Below are positions 10,596 to 22,196 of a stretch of DNA of 64,000 nt, in pieces. This stretch comes from Aspidapion aeneum (lineage: Eukaryota; Arthropoda; Insecta; Coleoptera; Brentidae): positions 49,718,786-49,782,785 of the forward strand of contig OY755046.1 of the NCBI GenBank assembly GCA_963576565.1, given 5' to 3'. The position numbers and the translations under genes are program-made. Position 1 is the first letter of the stretch, and each line of letters begins with the position of its first letter. The notes beneath the pieces are model-generated. The model was not told the origin of the DNA, ran no database searches, and saw only the letters and a list, made by a program, of their open reading frames with translations.

Positions 10596-11128
10596 ACCTT
10601 CCTAGCCCGCACAGCAATGGCTAGAGAAGGTATTGTTTCGGACAAAAATTTTTTTTGAGATAACGCCGAAAATGTGTTATTTGGGTGTATTTTGACCTAT
10701 CCTAGCAATATCGTCATGATGTTTGTATGTGCGTGTGTGTGTGTATTTTTTTCTGTCCGTAACACGATAGGTCCGAAACCGCTAAACCGATTTTCATAAA
10801 ATTTTCAGGAAAAATAGTGTTTAACACTCGATACATACATACATACAGAACGAGATGATTAGATTTTGGTCAAAATCCATTAATGATAATGACAGGTTTT
10901 CGACAATTAAAAAATGCGAACTTTTTAACGGAGCATCGCATCAATATGTGATTTTTGGAACATAGTAGACTACATTTGGCTCAATAATTTGTGTGCAAAA
11001 ACTTTGTAGGAGCTTTAGTTTCTGAGATATATAAAAAAAACTGTTTTCAAGATTGATTATCATAGCCTTACTTGATATGAATTGTGCTAATAGGCTAGCT
11101 AGGAAGGTATCAGATCTATCATAGATCC
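10596..11128. repeat. Interspersed non-coding repeat ending in GGATC-type palindromic tail
   Basis: It starts ACCTTCCTAGCCCGCACAGC and ends GCTAGCTAGGAAGGTATCAG followed by ATCTATCATAGATCC. The ACCTTCCTAGC word appears at both ends in inverted orientation. The last 40 bp recur at 35904-35945 (GGCTAGAAAGGTATCAGATC). It includes the phrases CTGTCCGTAACACGATAGGT and GAAACCGCTAAACCGATTTT. No coding capacity. It is probably a non-autonomous DNA element of unknown superfamily. Confidence 0.55.
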
Positions 11129-11467
11129 AGAGAAGTCTCCTTATTAGTTTATTTATTTGTCAAAAATTTTAAACTTTTTTGCAAAAATCAGACAGTTACA
11201 ATAAGCCCTGCAAACAGTAAATTTTCAAAAATTCATATCTGCTGCTAACTTCTGCTGTATGCATTTTATATAGCGTTTCTGTACGTAGTAAACTTCAGTT
11301 TAATCATGTCAAACAAACTAAAGGCATTTCTAACTACAGCAAAGCAACAAAGGCTGACGTCCGTGGCACAGCCATTAATTTTGCTCTGCAAACAAACGCC
11401 ACATCATTGACAAATCGCCGATTCCTGAGCCTTGTTTTAGTAAACCTATGATTACGCACTGGCAGCA

Positions 11468-12263
11468 GGATTTAACCTGATAAGTAGGTGATGTTAATAA
11501 ATTAAAATGCCTAAAGTTTACCATTAATTGTGTAAATTAATAACTTTTCTCTTTTAGTTTGGTGCATTTTTAAATGAGCATTCTTTTTTTAAACTATATA
11601 GAGTGTATTATGTGACAGTGGCCAATACCAACTTCCTTATTTTAAATGCAACCCCCTGTATATTATTTATTTTTTTGAATATTCAGAAAATACTAGACAT
11701 AATTTATGTACAATGTCCTATACCTAAGCTTAACCATTTTTGAAATATTGACAGTTCAAAATCGACAATTTCCAATTTCAAGGCGGAATATTTCGAAAAT
11801 GGTTAGAACTATGGAAAAACGGCTTACATGTCCCTATCATTATTTTTAATTATCTATCTACTGATATCAAACACGAACACCTTCGGTTTAACCGGAATTT
11901 TCGATCAAAAATAGTGAGAAAATAGAACATTGTACATGAATTATGTCTAGAATTTTCTGAAGAATCCAAAAAATAAATATTATACAGGGGGTTGCATTTA
12001 AAATAAGAAAGTTGCTATTGGTCACTTTCGCATGCCACACCCTATATAATTCTTTTTTGTTAAAAACAATGCGCATTTAAAAATAAAATTTGACTTGTCT
12101 AAGCGTTTTTCCCAACAAGCCCTCATTTATTTGTTATTGAATTTATTCCATTTGGCTGTTCCACATTTAACCTAATAATTAGTTGATGTTAGTAAATGAA
12201 AATGACTAAAGTTAGCCAATAATTGGGTAAATGAAAAGCTTTACTGTTTTAGTCCACAGCACA
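11468..12263. mobile_element. Foldback MITE flanked by ~95-bp direct repeats
   Basis: Arms 11566-11722 and 11930-12085 are inverted copies sharing ATTTTAAATGCAACCCCCTG and AGACATAATT(T/C)ATGTACAATG. Outside the arms, 11468-11560 and 12162-12263 are direct repeats of each other (TTTAACCT(G/A)ATAA, GATGTTA(A/G)TAAAT and TTTTAGT). The layout is direct repeat, inverted arm, loop, inverted arm, direct repeat. No coding capacity. Confidence 0.75.
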
Positions 12264-12558
12264 CCGGTATATTTTTGAAGCTATGAGTAACAGACTAAAT
12301 TTTTTATACAGCTTTATTTTTAACAAACTTTTTCCCCTGCAAAAATTCTTGAAGGATATTGATAGAGTTTGCAGGCACTAAATATCATTTCAGTCGTTGT
12401 ACAAAATTAATTTAAGAATAACAATTATCTTTTTGCTTAAATCTGATGATTTTATTTTACTCTTCACCGTCTTAAACATTTGCATACTGCAGAACTGCAG
12501 ACAATAACATTGGTTCTTTTTTGATCAATAGTAATTTACGAGGGAGAAATTAATGACG

Positions 12559-12810
12559 AATTCTTTTGGGAAAAAGTGCAGCACTGGTGCGCCACTAGTG
12601 CAGTTTTCGTATTCTTTTGGGAAAACTAGTGCAAATTTTGCATTCTTTTGACCCACTGAGAAGCCCAGTGTCAGTGCATATTTTTTGGCACGGGCTCTCC
12701 GAGCTCGTGTTGCACTAGTGCACTTTTGTATTCCTTTGAAACTGCACTGGGGCAATTTTTTGACAGCACCAAAACAGTGTCAGTGGCCCACTAACTTTCT
12801 CAAAAGAATT
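12559..12810. mobile_element. MITE with AATTCTTTTG(G/A)GAAA ends and CACTAGTGCA motifs
   Basis: The left end AATTCTTTTGGGAAAAAGTG pairs with the reverse complement of the right end AATTCTTTTGAGAAAGTTAG. Internal copies of TATTCTTTTGGGAAAACTAG and the self-complementary TGCACTAGTGCA occur between them. No protein motif. Target duplication not evident. Confidence 0.65.
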
Positions 12811-12870
12811 AGCTATTAGTTCTGTTGCAGAACCATGTCATTCCTGCGATATGACAGGGACCAAATGTTG

Positions 12871-13205
12871 ATTTTAACCAAATTTGGTTTATGCAAGATG
12901 GTAGCCCAGATTATGACACTTTGCCTGTGAGAGTGTTTTTAAATGAAACGTTTTCAAGGCGGCTTGTTACAAGCAGACAAGGGCTGGCCTTCGAGATCAC
13001 CAGATTTGGCACCCAATGTTTATTCGCATGTCATTTTAGAGCTACCTTTGGATAAACTTCGGGTAAAAATAATCACCACCCTAAAATCCGTGACACCTGA
13101 AATGCTATGTAATGATCGAGCTGAATTTTTTAACAGGCTCGGATACTGTTTAGCAGAGACCGGTGATATTTTTGAGAATTTAATTCGTAAGGTAGTTCTT
13201 GATTC
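12871..13205 (+). pseudogene. C-terminal relic of a Tc1/mariner-group (DD-E/D) transposase
   Basis: The reading opens with FWFMQDGSPDYDTLPVRVFLNETF, corresponding to the W-FQQDGAPPH-VR-FLN segment with the second catalytic Asp. After a frameshift it continues QADKGWPSRSPDLAPN, the GWPSRSPDL motif around the third acidic residue, then KSVTPEMLCNDRAEFFNRLGYCLAETGDIFENLI, the usual C-terminal tail. The first half of the gene is absent. Frameshifts and the degraded PPH box show it is dead. Confidence 0.8.
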
Positions 13206-13476
13206 AATATGAAAGAATTTCCTTTTAAAACAGACCCCTATCTTATTTGTTTCACTGGGGAAGTCATAAACTGTAGTTTGTGATAGACACGGCATTAAAC
13301 ATTATAAAATAGAAGAAGCCTAAAAAATGAAATTCCCGATATTTTATGTTAAACGTCTCTTGATCAATTTTCTTTGCGAACTGAAAAAAAAAGATTGCCG
13401 CGCAAGGGGAAACAAACCATGTCAGAAATTTAATCCCTCTACTTTACGGGGTCGCCCAGAGGACAGGTATTGGCTG

Positions 13477-14284
13477 CAGTGGCGGTTTCTCCATAAGTGC
13501 ACATGTGCACGTGCACTCCCAAATTTTACTTAAAAAAAGATTAAATCTTGATCATTCTTTAGTTTAATTAATAATTACCCCAAAAGGAATTCACTAAAGA
13601 CTTGAATATTATTATTATCTGGAAATGAATACCCGGTATGTATGTGTTTGTATTCGTGTTCAAACCAGCCTGCGATGAATGGCGGATGCGCTATATAGTT
13701 CTAATTCTATCTAGTTCTAGTTCTTTTATTTACTAGAACCAAATTCTATGCACCGTAGAGGTTATGTCGCATTCTGATTACAAAATATAGAAAGAGAGGA
13801 CGACAGGTCCCAATAGAGTTTTACAGTACATAGAATCTAAACGTTGATGCCGCCCGCACCCCGTGATGCCCCCACGGTGTGCGTTGCATGTTAGAGCAGC
13901 TCACGTGCACTTTTAATTAGTGCGCAGACAACTTGGCATCATCGGTAGGGCACGGGCGGTTTGTTTTGATTTAGACGATTCGACGACAATGGCGGAAGTT
14001 TCTAATTCTGATAGCATTAGCGTGCAATATTTGAAGACAATTAAATTTTCATCTTTGCCATTAAAAGAGAAATTAGTTATTTATAAAAACAATAATAATA
14101 GGTAGGTAACTAATCTCTAACTAAATATCTCATTTTAATTATTTGCTCTAAATTATATGATATGACGGCCCACTCAATTGCCCAAAAAGTTTGCGTGGTA
14201 CTCAAGAAAAAAATTCGCCTGCGCAGCAATTTTTTTTTTTTTTTGGTGTGCACCCCCAAAGCTTTTCACGACGCGCCGCCACTG
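13477..14284 (+). mobile_element. Internally deleted hAT element, TSD ATTGGCTG
   Basis: The ends are CAGTGGCGG...CCGCCACTG, fitting the hAT terminus rule YARNG. A perfect 8-bp duplication ATTGGCTG stands on both sides (13469-13476 and 14285-14292). Subterminal GTGCAC words occur at both ends. Inside, about 13989-14105, a plus-strand reading MAEVSNSDSISVQYLKTIKF then SSLPLKEKLVIYKN resembles the N-terminus of ZMYM/hAT-type transposases. The frame then ends, and the DDE and dimerisation domains are absent. It is a non-autonomous deletion derivative of a larger hAT transposon. Confidence 0.9.
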
Positions 14285-14292
14285 ATTGGCTG

Positions 14293-15247
14293 TGGTTCTG
14301 ACTATCCTGAAACAATGGGCGCAACTACGTGTAAACTTCCATCCCTTTTTCTTACATACTAAATATTTTATACATATGCAGATGTTCTTATTTTACATAC
14401 TGTAATAATTTCCAATGATCCCTAAAGCAAAGTGGGGCAAAATAGAAATCATCCTCAAATACCCATTGACTGGTCGACAAAGTTAATTCCTCTAGTGCCA
14501 CAGGTGGTATGATTTTCTATTAATCGTCTGTTATAGAAGTTAAAAAATTACATAAAAAATAATGTCAATGAGTGAAATAACATGCATAGACCAACCAGAA
14601 ACATTTATTCGATGGAGATTTCTAGTTTTTTTTCTAGTTAAAAGACTGATAAACTAGGGCTGAGTTCGTACTACAAACTTTCCGCTTTGTGGTTAAAAGT
14701 GTCACTTTTATCTTTTCGTATAACATATCATTTAACTTTAGGTATAGGGTTCATTATTAGTAGCAACAAAACAAAAACAATGCTTTCGGCTTTTCAAAAC
14801 TTTAACCCTGTCATCATTTTTAATAGACTGTTTGTTATTACCCTTTTCTAGTTCTACAGTTAATTTTCACAGTTCTTTGTGTTGTAATTGTTTAGTCTAA
14901 AACAAAAACAGAAATTACCATTAAGCCCGAAAAGGAACAAAATAATTGTTTGCTCAATGTTTTGACCGTTTATTGTTTGACCCCGGCCGCATTGCCTTTT
15001 GTTCTCTTTTAAACTATACGGCTTACAATGTTATTTTGAGGTCTATTTTAAAGCATATTTGTATAGGAGGTATATGGGTAAGGCGGGCAATATGGGATAC
15101 TTCATTTTATACGCTAATTTCTCCTCTTAAATGATCACCGTTGCGTTCGTCATTTGGAATTACCGGGTGGGCCAAAAAAACCGGAAATCTTTTTTTCATT
15201 ATAACTTTTCAACTATAGAATCGATTTTAATGGGACAAACTGCACTT
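14293..15247. other. AT-rich spacer, nothing recognised
   Basis: Frames of about 60-80 codons lack motifs. The phrase CCGGGTGGGCCAAAAAAACC near 15163 may be the start of the neighbouring foldback or an unrelated MITE terminus. Confidence 0.4.
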
Positions 15248-16188
15248 GGCAAAGAATTAATCAGAGTTTTGACTGAATGTATTTTTTTGTCCACCGTCAC
15301 AAAATCTAAGATGGCGAACAACATTAAAATGTACCCTTCAAAGATGTTCGTTTATTCTCGTGTTGCGAAAATGTCTTAATTACTTTTTTAAATTAGTAAA
15401 AAAGCTGCATTCTTGCCACGCACAACTAGGTACGAATTAGCAAAATCGGTTCAGTGGTTCTAAAAAAAATAATTTTGTTTCCACCATTGTTTTGCATATT
15501 ATACGATTTCCTTGCCAATCATGTCTGCATTTAGTTCCTTATAAATTCATTACTACTAAACGGATTTTAATTAAATAGAGAACATCCTGTTGAGAATTGA
15601 TTGCTCTTTAAAGATTATAATCGAAATTTGCCGCCATCTTAGAATTTAAGATGGCGGACAGAATCATACTTGATTCTTTAAAATGGCGTGTTTATTCTTA
15701 GAGCTTTTCTACAAATTAAAAAAAAAACTAAAACATTTTCATAAAATAAGACTAAACACGCCATTTTGAAGAATCAATTATGATTCTGTCCACCATCTTA
15801 AATTTTAAGATAATAATAAATTTCTTTAAAAAGCAATCAATTCTCACCAAGATATTTTTTCATTGATCAAAATCGGTTTAGTAGTAATGAATTTATAAGG
15901 AAATAAATGCAGACATGATTGGCAAGGCAATCGTATAATATTCAAAACAATGGTAAAACAAAAATATATTTTTTAAAACCACCGAACCAATTTTTTTGAT
16001 TCATACCTTGTTGTGCGTGGCAAGATTGCTGCTTTTTTAGTGATCTAAAAAAATTATTATCACATGTTCGCAACACAAGAATAAACGAGCATCTTTAAAG
16101 GGTACAATTTTATTTCGTCCGCCATCTTGGATTTTGAAATGGCGGACAAAAAATTTATTTATTTAAAACTCTGATTAATTCTCTGCAT
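15248..16188. repeat. Large foldback: two ~450-bp arms in a near-palindrome
   Basis: The left arm 15248-15700 and right arm 15746-16188 are inverted copies over almost their full length. Shared words include AAGAATTAATCAGAGTTTT, GTTTATTCTCGTGTTGCG/CGCAACACAAGAATAAAC, TTGCCACGCACAAC, TTGCCAATCATGTCTGCATT and TAAATTCATTACTACTAAAC. About 45 bp form the loop. Each arm also contains smaller inverted repeats around CCGCCATCTT and AAGATGGCGG. No coding signal. Confidence 0.9.
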
Positions 16189-17452
16189 ACGAATACAAAA
16201 ACGTAATCATCCATAATCCACTAAGAATAGCTTAAATGAGCAAAATTAAGATGGCAAAAGCCATCGAGCAACGCTCTTCCTAGTTTTTAGAAAAACTATA
16301 ATTTTTTTAAAGAAAACCCTTTTTATTTATTCATTAAAAAAAGCAAAATAGCCAGCGGGGATTATGTTTCAATGAAAATAATAAAAAGGCCGGGTTATAA
16401 AAGTGTCTCAAAAGGCTTAAAACATGGAGATTATTATACCGAACCATCGAAGAAATAGATGTTATATGTTCTCTGACCGAACACAAATTACATGCGGGGC
16501 TTTAATGCTTACCTATTAAGGACACTCATCCTAGAGCAAGCTCTATAATCAGCGAAGGCTAACATTAGTTTTCTATTTTTGGGTATTATTTTTTACATGT
16601 TTTGCTCGGTTTGGCGTTGGTAGTTAGTTTTTATTAAGGTCACTGCATCCTGGAAGCCTGGAGTCTTCAAAGTATTCGTGATGCAGTTACCCTAGTTTTT
16701 ATTTTAAAGATGTTGTTTTTCTACAGTCGGAGGGTAGCTTAACTATATATTTATGTATTTAGAAATAAAAGGTTACGATAAAAATTTGAAATTGAATTGT
16801 GATTATATTTGCTGGACCGAGGAAAACAGGTCAAAAATTGTCAGCAAAAATAGAAACAAATTTCAGGCTTCCCTTTCTATAAAGTTTGGGTTGCGATGAG
16901 TGTCCTTATTACCTGTGTGGGGAATTTAGCAAAACAAGTTTTTATTACAAAAAAATTAGTAACTTTTTTCAACTAAAAGATATTTTTTTTTGTTCTAAGA
17001 ATTTAAATCGCTTATGTGTGTTAAAATGTCGGTAAAAGCAACATTAGTTTATGAAAAAAATCTAAAAATTCGTTTTTTTGTTCAGGTTCGTAAAACACAA
17101 ATTTGGGCGCCAGCTATATATACAAAGCAAAAATAACCAGCCTAAAAAATAAAAGAAAAACCCTGTTGGAAATGCATGATTTTGCCGCAGGTATACATTT
17201 TGATAAATATCCAATTTTTAAACGTGTCGAAAACAGTAGTTTTTCTAATTATATCACAATTTTATAATAACTACCTGGGTTGTACCATAGATATAGAAAA
17301 ATAATTAGATAGCATTTCAACTATTACTGCGCAACCTATAATAGGGGGACAGAACATTGGCTGCCGTTTTTTCACAGAATAAGTTCAAACGGTTGCCCCT
17401 AGAGGTCGTTATGGTGATTAAGCATATAGGGCCAATGGATCACGAAAACCAC
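16189..17452. other. AT-rich spacer; one 30-bp word shared with 30293-30333
   Basis: No gene or complete element recognised. 16446-16475 (CATCGAAGAAATAGATG then TTATATGTTCTCTG) recurs in reverse complement at about 30293-30333 with a 3-bp difference. Confidence 0.45.
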
Positions 17453-18001
17453 GGTCCGTAAATAAACCGGTTGTCTGGTAACTCCCAGTCAATAAGAATT
17501 CGACAGCCTATGACGCGGCAATATGCCTGCTCCGCGATCAATAAAGAGAGACCTATACGTTATATTATGATAGAAATAAAGATAGATGCCGCAAAATACC
17601 AAAATTTATTAAAAAATTAAATAATTTAAAAATGTATGATAAAAATTTCAACAGTTTTATAAATATTAGATTCAGGAGAAGATTATAAATACTTTTCCTA
17701 AGTTAATTCGACACTCTTGTTCATGTTAATTTAATTTTTATCGCCGAACACTGCAATATTGACTTTTTTTGTGCAAAGGAGGTAATTAAAATGAGTTTTT
17801 TTTTGAGAAATTTTATCAAAAAAATTAAAAGAAAGGAAACTGAAATGACTTTAAGTCAATGGCAGTAAGGGAACATTCATAAATTACATAACGCAAAGAT
17901 TCAGGATTTTTGATCCCCCCCTTCTTAACGCATTTCAAGAAAAATTATAACAAAAATATAGTAACTGTAACGCTAATATTCCTTCCCTCTTACTTGAGGA
18001 A

Positions 18002-18274
18002 TATACAGGGTATTCCAAGTTGAGTGTCCACCATTGCTTACTTTTTTATTATTAAAGATTGAAAAAAGTTTAAATTGGCAAACAAGTAGAATATTTGATG
18101 CTCTTTAAGATGCTCAAATAAAAAAAATCCAACATTGAGTTCTCGAGTCTTTTCAAAAACATAAATATAATTTTAAAAAATTCTACTAGTTTGCCAATTT
18201 AAATTTTTAGCTATTTTTAATAATAACAAAGTTAGCAATATGCTGGACTTTTAACTTGGAACACCCAGTATATA
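18002..18274. mobile_element. MITE with TACAGGG(T)-type ends, ~95-bp arms
   Basis: The left arm TATACAGGGTATTCCAAGTT pairs with the reverse complement of the right arm TATACTGGGTGTTCCAAGTT. The similarity runs on through TTATTATTAAA and AATTTAAATTGGCAAAC to TAGTAGAAT. TATA borders both ends, consistent with a TA-targeting Tc1/mariner-type MITE; this family end is widespread in insects. No coding capacity. Confidence 0.85.
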
Positions 18275-18640
18275 ATTTAAGAATGGTCCTCATCAGTTTT
18301 GATTTTAAATCATATTGCAAGTAAGAAAAAACTATATCTATCTAATTATAGAATAGTTACAAAATAATTTTCTTTAACTTTTTTACTGTTTTTCGACTCT
18401 GATCAGTGCCTGTATCATCAAGCTTTCGCTTCATTGTGGATTAATTTTGCTTTTTGGTATTTATAAATTTGATTCTGATCATCACTCTTTGTTTTGCAAA
18501 TAAATTTACCAGTTCATATGGAATAGAAACTTTTTTAAATATAAATTTAGTGGATGGCTTATTAAGTTCAGGGAATTCACTGTGACGCTTTCATGCTAAA
18601 ATCCTGCAATATTTGCAAATTTCTTTTAGTTAGTCTTAAA

Positions 18641-18759
18641 TAGCTTGTTTCCATCAATGCATGCCCACCCCGACGCTGCATTTACAATCAGTGCAAATCC
18701 ATGGTCCATCACGTGCGTTTTTTAAATCGGGGTGGGCATGCATTGGTGGAAACAGGGTA
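18641..18759. mobile_element. Short MITE with 28-bp arms (TGTTTCCA(T/C)CAATGCATG)
   Basis: TGTTTCCATCAATGCATGCC followed by CACCCCGA pairs with the inverted right arm that ends GGTGGAAACA. Only one mismatch is seen. The loop is about 55 bp. TAGCT and TAC(C/T) at the outer edges could belong to the ends. No clear target duplication. Confidence 0.75.
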
Positions 18760-18963
18760 TAATACATTTATATCAAGCACGGAACAGGTATAAACACTAG
18801 GTACAAGACGACAAGACCCAAAATGTACAAAATTTTCTGGCAAAAGTCGAAATTACGCTATAAACAGCGTTTGACTGCTGATTCCTAGGAAAACTGTGAC
18901 GTAGCTCTGATGTCACGGCCGTTATGACACCGAGTTACCAGACAACCGGTTTATTTGAAGACC

Positions 18964-19800
18964 GTGCACGAAAACTGCGTCAGGCTCCCGGACGCAGTAA
19001 ATATACAAGCTTAGTATTAGCCACTACGCTCAGAGGTCGCCGTGGAAATGACGCTCTGTCAAATATATTTCATTCAGATCAGTGGTGGCTTAATGATGTT
19101 TAACCACGAGTTTAGTTTAGTGCTGTCGTCTTTTAAATTATGCTTCTCAAAGTTGGCCTTGCTCAAGCGTTCTTTAAAAAATTTTTTTATGGGTTACACC
19201 AAGTCGGCATGTTGTTGTAGAACTAAGAAAAAATTATCTGTAGCAGGGATATTACTTACGTTGTCAAAGTTTTTTTTAAGGATGTCATGAATGGACAATA
19301 CAAAAGAATGAAATTGACGGACTTGATGCTTGAATCCTAATAATTTCACAGACTGACTAAATCAAGCAAAAACTACCGAAAAAAAAAGAAAAATTTATAA
19401 TAATTGGGCAATTTAAAAAACTGCTCTAATTACAAGAAACTACAGAATATAATTAAAAATAAGAACATCCTGGCAAGCGAATGGTGTGTCATGGCGCCGA
19501 ATTAACTGTTTAGAGCAGCAGAAAACAGAATTTGAATAGCTATGATTATTTTCAAATTCCGCACGGGATAGAGCTTTTAATAACGCTATTCTCGAATCAG
19601 GAAGAAACCAAAAATCTCTCTCAAACGCATGCATCTTAATGATAAGCGCAGGTTATTTCTCTTAACAGATGACATTACGTTCAATGAAAATTATACTACT
19701 GACAATTCTTAGTAATAGCAATAAACATTTTCCATCAAAAATGTCATTAGTGATAAAAGTAAAAAGAAGTGCATGCGTCGATTATTCAAATGCGTCTATT
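18964..19800. other. Spacer, nothing recognised
   Basis: Frames of 60-82 codons on both strands have no motifs. No repeat match within the window was noticed. Confidence 0.4.
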
Positions 19801-19813
19801 AAGGGAGACTTCT

Positions 19814-20906
19814 GAGCTATTGAAAGACTCGCGGGACTGCCCCCTCTGCCTCTATTCCTGGAACACATGGCGTTGAGGACTATGTATATACTTGAAAACC
19901 TCGGCAATCTTAGGTTTAATCTTAGCTCTAAGAGCCACACAAAACTTTATAGAGATAAATTGGAGATCTGCTCTTTACTTATCATGAACAGGGACAATAT
20001 ACCTTTACAAATTAAACCAAAGGGGAAGTATGGAAGGAACGGAACTGTGCACCTCTCACCCAGAATGGAGTGGTCTGGTATAGCGACGGCTCCAAAATGA
20101 AAGAGGCCTGAAGCAGGGGTGTACTGCCGAACCACAGAAACGAGATTTCATTTTGCCCTGGGTAAGTATGCCACTTTTTTCCAGGCATTCTGATGTGTGG
20201 TTATAAAAACTTAGGAATATCTATTTCAGGATAAGACATCTACATGTACTCTGCACTATCCCCCATCAAATCGGCCAGAGTAAGTTCTGCACTTGTAGCG
20301 GAGTGTAGGGATATAATAAAAACCCTGACAGGACACAACAAAGTTGATCTTCTCTGGGTTCCAGGACATGAGGGCATTCTTGGAATTCAGGAGGCTAACT
20401 AACAAGCTAGAATGGGATTATCAGCTGATCCAATGGGGCCGGAACCCATGGTAAGCATCGCATCGTGTCTTACCATGACGACTCTAACACGGGACATAAA
20501 CAGGCGCTTTGGGAAGACACGAAAGTAATGAGGCAAGTCAAACTCCTTATCGGGGACGTGAGTGCCTCTGAGGGCTTTTAACAGGACACTGTCGCCTTAA
20601 TGAACGCCTTAGCATTCTGGGAATTGTTTAAAACTCGGAGTGTCGACAGTGTATGAAGATTTTTCTCTACATATCTTAACCAAGTGCCCGGTACTCTCCG
20701 CGTTAAGACAGTAGCATTTCGGAAGCTCTGTGCTTAGCTCTAGCGTTAATAATAGAAAGTTTCAATTAGGAAAAATGTGCTCCTTTGCTAAGGCGGCGAG
20801 TTTTTAGAGCTAAAACAATGGACAGTGGGGCACAACGGGCTCAGCAAGGTATTGGTATGTAAGTACATGGCATTTTCCGGACCACAAAACTCCATTCTAT
20901 TTATTC
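19814..20906 (+). pseudogene. 5'-truncated RNase H-bearing LINE relic, 13-bp TSD
   Basis: The reading begins LPPLPLFLEHMALRTMYILE, the pre-RNase H spacer of R1/I-type polyproteins. It continues to VVWYSDGSKM (the first catalytic Asp, TDGSK box), YSDSPSAIKSARV (second Asp), LVAECRDIIKTLTGHNKVD, LLWVPGHEGILGIQEAN (W-PGH-G-GNE-AD box, with N and D altered), and SADPMGPEPM. The zinc-knuckle tail is heavily decayed. AAGGGAGACTTCT occurs at 19801-19813 and 20907-20919 and marks the insertion edges. Several stops and frameshifts make the copy dead. It lacks the reverse transcriptase because of 5' truncation. Confidence 0.85.
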
Positions 20907-20919
20907 AAGGGAGACTTCT

Positions 20920-21331
20920 CTCTTCTTTCGTTTCTTCCAAAAAACATATTATAATAAATAAAAGCTACACAAAACTTAACAACTAAACCCCTAACATAAA
21001 AACTTACCTTATCTCGCTTTGAAAACGACTTTCAACGGAGGATATCTGTAACAACAAAAAAAAAATAATCAAGTTTACTGCTTTAAAAAAACTTAAAAGA
21101 GTTTTTTACGAAGTGAGGCGAGGAAACGACGACAGCGATTTAAAATTTAAGAATGTAATTTGCCCCTGGCATGGCACGTCATAATCAGTCTTCCAAAATA
21201 TAATTTTGTGCCGCAAAATCCCCAAATTTAATTTTTGTCGTTTTTTCCTTTTCACACAACAACGAAAATTGCTTTTGACAACAAGGGTCTATTTCTAAAT
21301 AATGGTTTTAATTTTAAAGAAATACTAATAC
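20920..21331. other. AT-rich spacer, nothing recognised
   Basis: No motif-bearing frames or repeat pairs. Confidence 0.4.
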
Positions 21332-21490
21332 AGTAGGACTGGCGTATATAGAAAAAAGTTTCGGGGTGGGCCCGAGAGAGCTTTGGGGTGGGGGGGGGAA
21401 GCGAGACCCCATGAGGCTGTATTTTACGCTATTTTATGTTTGTATTCATGAAATATGTGGAAAATATCTAAAAAAATCTGTGCTGTAGTA
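21332..21490. mobile_element. Truncated member of the CAGTGGCGTAT hAT MITE family
   Basis: GACTGGCGTATATAG, then TTTCGGGGTGGGCCCGAGAG, GAGACCCCATGAGG and TTTATGTTTGTATTCATGAAA match copies at 27454, 30876 and 36134. The left terminus is degraded and the right terminus is missing. Confidence 0.75.
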
Positions 21491-21620
21491 TGTTCCAGGC
21501 CTGGAGTTGTAAACCTGAGGGAGCACAAATTGTGAAATGAATTTTTCAACCATCAATTAACTGAGTTTGTAATTATCGTTTTACCTAAGAATACAAATCC
21601 AATGCAAGTATTCATACACA

Positions 21621-22196
21621 GTATATCAAGAAAAGCAGGAAGTTACAGTATTGTTAGGTCATATAGATGCGAAAAAACCACACATTAAGTTGAGATTCGA
21701 AAAAACGTCATTTAGCGATTTTTAGTATAGGGAAACTCATAAGACCAAAATGGCAAAACTTTGAAAATTTATATTTTACAAACTATACACCTTATTGAGA
21801 AAAGCCACTAGTTGCAGTAGTGTTGGGCCATAGAGCTGCGAAAAATGAGTGGTCATTGAGTTGAAATTTGAAAAAATGTCATTTAGCGATTCTTGGTATA
21901 GGGAAACCCATAGACCAAAATGGAAAAATTTTAAAAATTCATATTTTACAAACTATCCAGTTTATCAAGAAGACTAAAATGACAAAATTTTGAAAATTCA
22001 TATTTTACAAACTCTACAGTTTTGTCAAGAAAACCACAGAGTTGCAGTATTGTGGGGCCATTATAGAGATGCGAGAAAACCGCACATTGCGTTGAGATTA
22101 GAAAAAATGTCATTTAGCGAATTTAAAGGTAGGGAATGGGACCAAAACGACAAAAATTTTTAAATTTATGTTTTACAAACTATACAGTTTACCAAG
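21621..22196. repeat. Short satellite, ~170-bp unit, three copies plus a partial
   Basis: The word GTCATTTAGCGA recurs at about 21709, 21877 and 22107. Each copy also contains TTGCAGTA-TGT-GGGCCAT, GAGTTGAGATT-GAAAAA and CATATTTTACAAACTATACA. The second interval is 230 bp because a partial unit of about 60 bp is duplicated at 21960-22030. Confidence 0.85.

Larger units (their letters stand above)
17453..18963. mobile_element. Inverted-repeat-bounded segment (CACGGTC...AAATAAACCGG ends)
   Basis: 17460-17484 and 18932-18956 are perfect 25-bp inverted repeats (AAATAAACCGGTTGTCTGGT plus AACTC). They extend outward through CACGGTC with three mismatches, for about 32 bp. The 1.45 kb between has no transposase reading and contains two smaller MITEs. 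No clear target duplication, so the segment could be a decayed DNA transposon or simply two inverted fragments. Confidence 0.55.

Noticed and set aside
13020..13295. Minus-strand 91-codon frame
   Set aside because: It is the antisense of the transposase C-terminal relic at 12871-13205, which has clear motifs on the plus strand.
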